DNA of 64,000 nt from Pelodera strongyloides (Eukaryota; Nematoda; Chromadorea; Rhabditida; Rhabditidae), in the NCBI GenBank assembly GCA_036852015.1, contig JAANDG010000124.1, positions 186,001 through 250,000 of the forward strand. Direction: 5' to 3'. Below are positions 1 through 24,300 of the stretch, in pieces. Under the pieces are notes generated by a model, which did no database searches, was not told where the DNA came from, and saw only the letters and a program-made list of their open reading frames with translations. Each line of letters opens with the position of its first letter. The first letter of the stretch is position 1. A program made the translations under genes and the position numbers.

Positions 1-303
1 GTTCTTACCATTTTGTTTACCACAGTGTAATCAGTAAGCAGATCTCAACCGGGTATCATTAGTTTGAATATCACCACTGCATGCACAGGACGTGTTCCGT
101 GTATATCTGTGTCAAACACAACCAAACCCAAATTCGAATCCCGTGAGTGCTAACATTGTGTAAACATAACCACGGCATCCCAGTGTCCACAATGAAGGTG
201 CCCTTGTTCAGCCTTAGAAATATAGCTTCCTTTCCTCCTACTACACGACAAAGGATACGGTACAACCAACGACTTTCCTCGTTGGGATTATTATTATATT
301 ATT

Positions 304-545
304 ATGAATATCACTTTATTCAGAAATACAATCATCACACATAGACTTAAGCATGTAGAATCCAGGGTCCCGTTTTTTCCAGAAGTCGGGGATCTTCATT
401 GTATTTCCAATCCGGGCGGTGTCTCTTGGCCGATGTGTCCCGTAGAGAGTAGAGGGCAGGGAAGTGACCATTGTCGAATGTAGGGAAGACGGAATACAGA
501 GATTACAGAGCGAAACGTCCGTCCTAACAATAAGGCTAGGCAAAC
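304..545 (-). mobile_element. SINE-1 fragment, diverged, lacks tRNA-like head
   Basis: This is the 3' body of the tRNA-derived SINE seen more completely at 899-1280 and 24102-24441. It shares the tail block (the reverse complement of the CTTAAGTCTATGTGTGATG region), the CGGGACCCTGGATTC block and the GGACGGAC(G/C)TTTCGCTCTGTA block. It is more diverged than the other copies and the tRNA-like promoter head is missing; the tandem array at 556-895 starts where the head would be. Confidence 0.7.
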
Positions 546-555
546 ACAGGAAAGT

Positions 556-895
556 GGAAACCCCGATATGGCCCCGATTATTTTGGAAAAAACCCCGATA
601 TGGCCCCGATTCTTCCAAAAAACCCCGATATGGCCCCGATCACGTCCCGCAAAAAGCCCGATCACGAATAATCGGGGTCATATCGGGAACAGTTCCCAAT
701 ATAACCCCGATTATTTCAAAAAACCCTGATATGGCCCCGATCATTTGTCGAAAAACCCCGATATGGCCCCGATCATTTCCAAAAAACCCCGATATGACCC
801 CGATTTTTTTCCAGAAAACCCCGATATGACCCCGATCACGGCCCGATTTTTTGAGGGACGTGATCGGGGCCATATCGGGGTTTTTGGTTTTCCCA
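556..895. repeat. Tandem array of a 23-25 bp CCCCGATATGGCCCCGAT unit
   Basis: About ten degenerate copies of a unit containing CCCCGATATGGCCCCGAT, separated by short A-rich or T-rich spacers such as TTCCAAAAAA. Orientation flips near 660-700 and again near 850-890, where the reverse complement (ATCGGGGCCATATCGGGG) appears, so the array is made of inverted blocks. A second smaller inverted pair of the same unit lies at 47036-47125. The open frames across it are repeats, not genes. Confidence 0.9.
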
Positions 896-898
896 TGA

Positions 899-1280
899 AG
901 GGGCGTCGTGGACCACTGGCAAAGTTCTCGTCTCTCACCCATACGACCCGGGTTCGAATCCCGCCCAGTGCTACCATCTTGCATTTTTCGTTTGCAACCA
1001 AAATTTATAAAACATCTTGCAAACATTCCACGGCGTCGGGAATAAAGTTAAGGTGCTCCCCTTGCCTAGCCTTAGGACGGACCTTTCGCTCTGTATTATC
1101 TTCTGTGCTGTCTTCTACCGTCTACTTCACTCTATGGAACACATCGGCTAAGAGACACCGCCTTGGATTGGAGCTAAAAATGAAGGTCCCCGACTTCGAG
1201 AGCAAACGGGATGGATTCTACATGCTTAAGTCTATGTGTGATGATTGTATGTCTGAATAAAGTGGTATTCACAAACAAAC
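899..1280 (+). mobile_element. SINE-1, tRNA-derived, near full length
   Basis: The head carries Pol III promoter-like blocks: a box A-like TGGNNCACTGG segment near 907-917 and a box B-like GGGTTCGAATCC near 949-960, followed by CCCAGTGCTACCA. The body (about 1030-1260) matches the copy at 24102-24441, and the element ends in an A-rich tail (ACAAACAAACAAAAAAAG). Relative to that copy there is an insertion of about 50 bp just after the head. A second copy in the opposite orientation follows at once (1287-1413). Confidence 0.85.
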
Positions 1281-1286
1281 AAAAAA

Positions 1287-1413
1287 AGGGGAGCGCCTTA
1301 ACTTTATTCCCGACGCCGTGGCATGTTTGCAATATGGTAGCACTGGGCGGGGTTCGAACCCGGGTCCGGGTCGTATGGGTGAGAGACGAGAACTTTGCCA
1401 GTGAGCCACGACA
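1287..1413 (-). mobile_element. SINE-1 head copy, inverted
   Basis: Reverse-strand copy of the tRNA-like head plus the start of the body. It contains a box B-like GGTTCGAACCC (reverse complement near 1348-1360) and the CACTGGCAAAGTTCTCGTC block. With the neighbouring plus-strand copy it forms a tail-to-tail pair. Confidence 0.8.
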
Positions 1414-1982
1414 CACTCAGACACTGTCTTGAAGCAACCTTGCAGCCACCATAAAAACGTTCGGCATGCAAACCTTGACCGCTTACTGTGCATTAATTGA
1501 AACGTTAAAACATCACACCTGACCTGAATTTGCCTGTCACACCCTGGGTTCCGATTCTGAAGTTCCTGTATATTAGCATTAGCTGATTAGCTCCGAGCCA
1601 CTATAGGTGTTCTTGGCTGATGTTTCCCCTAATTTGTTCCAGTGTAGGCGTGTAGGTTAGTGGCTGGTGTAGAAACTGCTGTCAAGCGGAATAAAGTTGG
1701 AATGGGGACCGTAAACCGATCCGCTTGAAACACGCCTGGGCGAGGGAACACATTAGGGTGCATACGAGGTATACTCATAGCCAGGCAGACCACTCATCCG
1801 GCCTGCTTTCGCTTCCTTGCCAATGGGTCACACGAGAGCAGTACATGGGCGACGAAACATGGTTCAACTGAGTATAATGTAATTTGTGTCTCCCTTATCT
1901 TATGTATTTGCGTGTTATGCGAAGTTTCATATTTACAGATAACTGTTTGCGATATTCTCTCTACTCATTGTAGGTAATTCGC
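1414..1982. other. Non-coding stretch upstream of USP47-like gene
   Basis: No supportable coding exon. It contains a small inverted repeat (CAAGCGGA near 1684 and TCCGCTTG near 1720). It should hold the promoter and any 5' untranslated exon of the gene that starts at 1983, but I see no convincing core promoter motif. Confidence 0.4.
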
Positions 1983-16512
<14,530 letters not shown>

Positions 16513-18360
16513 ACTTGGGGGGAGTATGAGTATGTGACTAGGAGAAACGGGAGGAGGAGGTTTGTTGTTGATCAGTTTATGTAGGCACTGAGTTTGTCTT
16601 CCGAAGCTATGTGGCGCAATACATTGTTTCTAGAGGGCATTGGTTTATGCATGCTCAGAGAAGTGTGTTGCGCGCCTCTTTCGACGCATATGCACTCTTT
16701 ATATAATAAGATCATAGTTTCCTTATTTAAGATAAACTGACTCGACGTAAACAGTATGAGTAGCATATAGTTTTCTTATTTAAGATAAACTGACTCAACG
16801 TAAACAGTATGATTAGCAGTCTTTCCATTATTATTTTTTGGACTTTTTCTAACCTCGCCTTTAGATTCGTCTGTCTCCTTCGTTAACTCAAAGTGCCTTA
16901 CATATAGTGTTGAAAAAAAGTGATGAGAGGGTATGTTTTCTGCTTTTACACACTTCACACCATTGAATTGAAACCGTAGGAAACAGTTAATTCTTAATTC
17001 CTTACCTTTCTTAATTTATTTTAAGTGTGCGCCTACCCTACGTCCACTCGATTTTATAAGCAAAGCAGAGTTAAAATCCATATCCTTTAGTTAGTCGTTG
17101 TATCCGTTTTCCTCAAATTAGCAGAGTAGTATTGCATTTATTTGCTAAGAGTTATTTTTTTATCCTTGTTTTGCTCACTGAATTATTCTAACAGTGACCG
17201 TTACTCGATGATATTGAACTATGGCAATATATTGGTCTTCTTTGGCCCAGTTCGGAATTATATTTATTTATTGTTAAAATTTTGGCCTTAAAGTGTCTTG
17301 CGCGTGTTTATTAATGGCTAGGTATACTCCGTTAAAGCGGTATGGTGCGTGGTTGTGGTTTTTAAACGTTCGATTGCTGGAAGAATACGTTTCCAATGGT
17401 TCCATGTATTGTGTATAATTATGTGCCCGGTGCCCCCTTTTGGTGCGACCTTTGGCACAACATTTGCAATGATACGTTGGAATACCGCGTGCCATACCTC
17501 TTTAAATCCTCAATGCTTGTCGTGAAACCTCGTTTAGTACAGGTCAGCTCTTCAAAAAATGTTTATTGCTTCATTTACATTTGTTGCTAACTTACACTAT
17601 AGTTACAGTAGTTGATATACTCGAGATGGTTTAGTCTATGTATAGTACGGTAGAGAACTCTTTGGAAAAACCGACCAGTCAGTTATTAAAAGTAGAAAAG
17701 AAAAAGTTATTAGGATCCTACATCTCTATTTATTCTTTTTGCTTACAATTAGGATGTATTGGTGATATGGTTCATATTAGTATTAGAGTATGATTTTCCT
17801 TTATTGTAAGGTAGAGAGTATTGCTACTTATGAAAAGACACTATGTTTTGTTTATCCTAATTATGGATATAGTAGCCATGCTAGATCAATTATTTCCGTT
17901 TTCTGTGTTATGATAACTTGCTTGATATCATTCTAGTTAATAATTGACATGCTTGCGTGATACCTTTATGAGTGTTTATGTATTTGTTGTTCTATATTTT
18001 TTCCTTTTTTTTTCCTATTTGTATGTGCACTACTTTTTGTCGCTTGGCTGCTGTTGTTGGCATCCATTGTCCCGGTTTGTTATATAATAAATAATATTTA
18101 TGACTTATTTGTATTTTGTACAATCAGCTCTAAGTTGCGATCAGTATCTTTATTGTTGTTTTCTTATGTTCGATTACTTGAACTTTCTGTTTTTGAATGT
18201 TTTTTTTTTGTGTGCGGGCGATTGCGTGTTTTCATGTTTAATAAGTTGAAGTACTAATTGGGGAAAAGGAAATCTACTAAACTTATTGGTTTTAATTTGC
18301 GCAATGATTCATAGACACCGTATTGTTATTTTCGGTTTCCGGTATGCCTAAGCAGCTGAG
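16513..18360. other. USP47-APN1 intergenic region
   Basis: No supportable gene. It holds the USP47-like 3' untranslated region, in which a unit of about 53 bp is tandemly duplicated (16714-16767 and 16767-16815; both contain TTATTTAAGATAAACTGACT and GTAAACAGTATGA), then AT-rich sequence leading to the APN1 start. Confidence 0.5.
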
Positions 18361-21300
18361 ATGATGCGCGCGATGATGTTCAGCCATGCGCTCGCCCGTG
18401 TTTTACCACCAAAGTATCTTTTGCGCACCTCTTTAGTTAAGTGAGTTGGTTTTTATTGATCGTGTTATTCTGTCTTGTGTACTCGTTTTATTCTTTTGAG
18501 GTTTTAATTAAATTTTTTCAGCAGAATGGGCAGAGTTCTGGCAGCGAAGAATGAAGGAGCTATGGGCGAGACTTCAAAGCAAGAAACAGAAAAAGAGGAA
18601 CAGAAAGGAAGGAAGAGAAAGGCACCGATGAATAAGGAAGCTACCGGAGAGGTGGAGAAGGAGAGCAAGATGAAGAGACCTGTTAGGGGTGCAGCGGCGA
18701 AGCAAGATTCTGCTGCAGCGAAGCAAAATGTCGATGCCGAGATGCCAGAAGCTAAACCCAAGAGACCGGTTAGAGGATCGGCTGCGAAGGAGAGTGTAGT
18801 TGTGGAGAAAGAGGACCAGGAAGAGGCTGTCGAGCATGAGGTTGGTTTCTTTTCAGTGAATTGTGAAACCAGTATGTTGGGTACTTATTCATCAATAACG
18901 ATGCCCTCGACTCGGGGGAACATTCCCTGGGGACAGACAATATCAATACTGTAACTGAGAGTCGTATGGAAAAGAAGGGTTGAGTAGTCAATAGCCCGTT
19001 GTCAGTATGAGTGTGCTGAAGCGCGGTATCTTAGGTTTGCCTTTTGAGATTTGTAACTTATTACTTTTAGTATCATCAATAAACCACTATTAAGGCGCCG
19101 AAAGCAAGACGACAGGCCAGAGGTGCTGTCGCTGCCGCTGCGGCGAAGCAGAAGAAAGTTGATGCTTCGAAGCCGGTGGATGCTGTTGGTGAGAAGGAGG
19201 ACTTGGCTGATGGGAAAGAGCAGGAAGATGAGAAGGCAGAACAGCAAATGGTTTGTAAATTCAGACTTTGCTAACTTTGCTTGAACTTGACTGTTATATC
19301 GTGGTGTTGTGTGTCAATAGGAACCAGGTATCATATTCTAATCGCGACGGTGGTATGGGTCTAGCTCAAAACGGCCATTGAAATTTATACACTATGCTAA
19401 TTTGGATGGTGGTTTCGTCGGCAGGGTGTCAACGGAATTATGCTATGAATAGGATATTTGGAGGCGAGGGACCGCCACGAAATTTATAGACACGAGGATG
19501 AAAAGTGGTGGGGGACAGGTGTTTCATATACAATAAAAGTTGAGTTGTACACATCCCTTACAGGTTGAAACGCCTAAGAGGCGGGGACGATCTGCGAAGG
19601 CGGTGAACGCAAAGAAAGAGGATGTGAAGAAAGAAATGGACCAAGTGCCGGTTGTAAGCGACGTAAACGTGAATGGTGGAGGTACTGTAGCCAAGGACCA
19701 GGAAGGTAAGTTACGTTTAACAATTTTCGTGGGAATCCAATAACGGCGGGATATTTGAATCTTACATACGGGAAAATGCCTGGATCGATGATCCAACCAA
19801 AGATGACATGATTAGTAAATGGAGTCAATCCGTGAACATATACTTCTCACGCTATTTGGTTTTTGAAAATGTTCTTTTTGGAGTGAGAAATGTTTATGTT
19901 TCTGGAATGTAGTCTTCAGCATGAGCTGAATATTGATCCATTGTATTGCAGAAGTGCTGAGCAAGGATGAAGACGCCCAAAATGCTGAGAATGCCATTGT
20001 TGATGACAAGGTATGGTGACCTATATTTTGTGTGTTTTGGTGTCTACTTTACTGTAGTATGCAGTCTCTTTTTTTTTATTCACTCTTCAAGAGCGTCATC
20101 CTTATTCAAGGGTGATACAATACAAGTTTGCTTATAACATGTTGCGCAGAGGTTCTGAGCATTACGTGGAGTTCCAAATGACAAATTGCTCGACGTCTTT
20201 GGGCTAGGGCCAAGAGGGATCGCTCATGATTCCCTCGCCGGGTGATGGTTTCAGAGATGTTACCTTCAGACTGCTGTACAGAAGCAGCAACCGACCTTGG
20301 ATGTTCCTAAGAAGCGCGGCCGAACGGCGAAAGCACAGAAGGAGGAGGTGAAGAAAGAAGCAGTGGATGCTGCAGTGGCGGGCGAAGAAGATCCGATGAC
20401 AAATGACCAGAAAGGTTTGTTGATGCAGCTTCTCCATTGGTATAGTTGTCGTCTTTATTGGTTCACAGTGTCATCACCATACTTATGTTATGTAAAGTTT
20501 GGTTCCTTTAATTGTATGCGTGTGTGGTTTCGAACCGATGTTTTGTTTTTCGACATCTGCTGTTTCGCAGTGGTGTTGTTTTGGAAATAAACAATGTTCA
20601 CTTTTTACAGAGTCGGAGGCAAACGACGCGGAGAATGACCAGGCCAATGTGCCCGCTGAGCATGATCAGGTAATTGCTTAGTTTGATTAATTGTTAATTG
20701 CGACCTTGTTCTTGAGACACTTCTTTCTTCTTTCCATGTAAGGGTTTCCACTCGCTCTGGGCATAGCGATAGCTATGTCTGCGTAGTTTGTCACCGGTTG
20801 ATTCAGAGCGGAAATCTCCTTGCAATCCTGGGGCCGGTTTCACCAACATTTATGTGCGAAGTAAACAACCAATAATTGTCTGTGTGTCTTCCTTTGCTGC
20901 TATTTTGTTGCGCACGGAAGTTCCATGCCAAACGGAAATGCTGGGGAGACCGGCCTCTGGTGTAAATGGAGGTTGTGTGTTTAGCATAGTGTTCGTTATG
21001 TTTCATTTATGTTTCTACGAATTAGCTACAGCCTCCGGAGCTGATCTTATCTTATTTGATCATCACTTTATTTCCAACGCTCATGCTTATGTGTTCATAT
21101 TAAGGAGCAGAAGCCAGTTGTCACTGAGAAAGCAAAGCAGAAGGAAGACGACGATAAGGAGCAAGAGAAGAAGCAACCGGGCCGTAAGAGGAAGGTTGTG
21201 CAGTTGTTGAAGGAGGAGCCTATGGAAGATGAGGACGTCACCGGGGAGCAAGAGGTGCCAGAGAAGGAGACGGTCAAGAGGAGCAGGGACTCAAAGATCA

Positions 21301-24300
21301 AGAAGGAGAAGAGAGAGATGCAGGAAGATGAAGAGGCGAAGAAGAAAACAAGAGGCAAGAAGGCGGTTGCTGTGGAGAAAGTGGAAGAGGATACAGAGAA
21401 GACGACAGAAGAAGACGGTAAAGAGGAAGAGAGCGCAGAGAAGGAGACAAAGTTGAATGAGGCACCAAAGGTCAACGGTCGTGGTAGAAAGAAGGAGAAG
21501 GTCGAAGTGACTGAAGAATCAAAAGAAGAGAGTGCTCCTGTTGCGGAGAGTTCGACGGGCAGAAGGAGGGGAAAGCAAGAGACTGTGAAGACAAGTGAGA
21601 AGGCGGAGGAGGATAAGGAAGAGGAGAAGGAGGAGGAGGAGAAGGTCGATGCCAAGGTCACGCAGAAGAAGAAAAAGGGTTAGTGGAAGTTATTCAAACT
21701 TTGGGAACTTATTTGTCTCAGGGGTGTCCTGGGAAGCGTAAGGGCTGCAAAATTTAAATGCCTTTTTTTTACAGTATTCTTCTGTGAGGCGTGCGTAGCT
21801 TTGGGGGGCCGTGCGGGTTTCGTATAGAATAAGCATTAAGTAGAGTAGCCTTGATGTAGATATGTGTGCAGCTTAGGGATGTTAACTCGTGAGGGTTCGT
21901 AGTTCGTACTATGTGAGTATGTAACCTTGCATTATATAAATGGGAGCAAGCAACTAGAGATGTACTTCGAATTGCGCTATACATATCAATAAGCGCTAGT
22001 GTTATTTTGACTGGATGATGCTTATTTCTCCATTTTTGCAGAAATCGTTGCCGTCGAAAGCGATGCGCAAAAGTTACTGCGGACAACTATTGGTGCCGAG
22101 GTTTGTTCCCAACTATGTTTAATTTAGTATTACCACATATTATCAGTACCGGGTCCATTTTATAATATTATAAACTGCCATTTATAGAACATTTCTAGAA
22201 ACAAAGAGAGAAACCGAATTTAAAATTACATTATAGTTCTGACGTTCTCATTGTATGTGGCGTGGACTGCGTGGATATATAATATATAAACATTAAATTT
22301 TCAGGTGATCAAAGCGGCTGGCAACAGCGAAAAGTACCTGGGTGTCCATGTTAGTGGTGCGGGTGAGATGTTATTTATTGTTGTTGCTCCTTTCTAAGGT
22401 ATACACCTATGCATTTAACTAGTGCTATGTGCATTGTATTTGCTATTTTTCAAGTTTTTTTTTTTTGGCCTTGCGAAGTTGTGTCGGAAACGGAAGTACT
22501 GTATATACTGCAAAATCTTTATCTTCTAAGTGGAATTGGATGTACTATCCCCTGAAGATTCTCAGTGTTTTCCAGTAATAGTCGGTATTTTAAGGATTCT
22601 GGCCACTCTAAATTTGAAATGTCTCTGTATAGTAATGTAGCAGTAGTAAACAAATTTCCCACTACAGTATATGTTCTAATTTTGCTTCTTCTGGGCCTTC
22701 TCGGGCAGGCAATTTACAGCGCTTTATCCTCTAATCCTTTATCCTTACGCCCTAGTGCCCGTAATATAAAGAACACAGAAATCTTCTAATCGCTGTTCTA
22801 TAGGCAGCCTCGAGCAGGCCATCTACAACGCGCGCGCCATCGGATGTCGTTCCTTTGCCTTCTTCACGCGGTCCTCGAGAACTTGGAAACTGGCCCCAAT
22901 GGAGGATGAGGTGGTCGAAAGATGGAATCAAGTGATTCAGGTGTGTGATGGAGAAGATATTATTAATAATTATTATTGATTTTAAATTTTAAAGTGATAC
23001 CGGCCGGTTTTTGAAACGCTTCGTGGACAACTGAATTCACGTATTTATGCAAAGTTGCTCGAATATAGGTCGATTTTTTATTCTAATTTATGTTCTGCAA
23101 TAAGCTACATATGAGTGCTGAGTTATTTGATGTGTTTCAAAAACCGGCCGGTATTTCGCTCTAACGTTTTTTCATTTTGTATCTAATAGTGTTGTATTCG
23201 AGTTTGAGCTTGAGCCTGCGCCTTTTTTTTGCTGTTTTTGATTACAAAAAGCGAATGAACAGTATTTTCTCGATTCATGTGAAATGCCGATAGCTCGCTC
23301 TAGTTATACTCGTCGAGGTAGCTTGTTATAGTAAAAATATAAAACTGATAAGATGCAAAAATGAAAATGTCAACTACAAGAATTATGCGTAAAGGTATAA
23401 TAAATAGTGTATGAAATTTTAAAGGTAGAGTGCGAACATACACTAGTAAGAAAATGATAGAGAAAGAAATGACCTTGAATATTAATCAAGGTTATAATTT
23501 TACTGATTAAGGGAGCTGTATTAACTATAGTTATCTTTTATTCGGTGTTGCTGTAGGGGAAAACAGTGATTATCCTCCATTGTTCATTAATTGCATTGTG
23601 TCATTTTCTTTTTTTAGGAGACGAGTTACCCTCTGGACAAGATCCTCCCTCACGGTTCGTATCTGATGAATCCTGCATCGCCGAAGGAAGAGATACTCGT
23701 CAAGTCGAGAGAATGTCTGCTCCACGAGTGCCAGCGAGCGGAGAAGCTGGGAATCAAGCACTACAACTTTCATCCCGGTTGGTGTTAGGTGTACGGTAGT
23801 GTAAGATGTGGGTAATAAAAGGGACGCTGTTAAGCTGTCGACTGGTTAGAGCTAGAGATAGTGTTAGTGATGGAAAAGGAAAACTATTTTTAGAGAAATG
23901 TTTTTTGTGGTGTGTGCTGTGAGTTGTGATTTGCATTCTACGATGAGAGAGATAAGAGTGAGGTATAAAAGGAATAGAGGATTTTACTCTATACATATCC
24001 TACCCACTGTATTATTTTAACAAGTTAAAACAGTATTGTGTACATACTTTGGGAAACTTGCATATGATACGCATACTCTATGTATCCTATATAAATTTGG
24101 TTGTGAATACCACTTTATTCAGACATACAATCATCACACATAGACTTAAGCATGTAGAATCCAGGGTCCCGTTTGCTCTCGAAGTCGGGGATCTTCATTT
24201 TTAGCTCCAATCCAAGGCGGTGTCTCTTAGCCGATGTGTCCCATAGAGTGCAGTAGACGATAGAAGACGGCACAGAAGATAATACAGAGCGAAAGGTCCG

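Noticed and set aside
556..895. CRISPR-like array
   Set aside because: Units touch with only short A/T spacers, orientation flips inside the array, and the gene context is eukaryotic.
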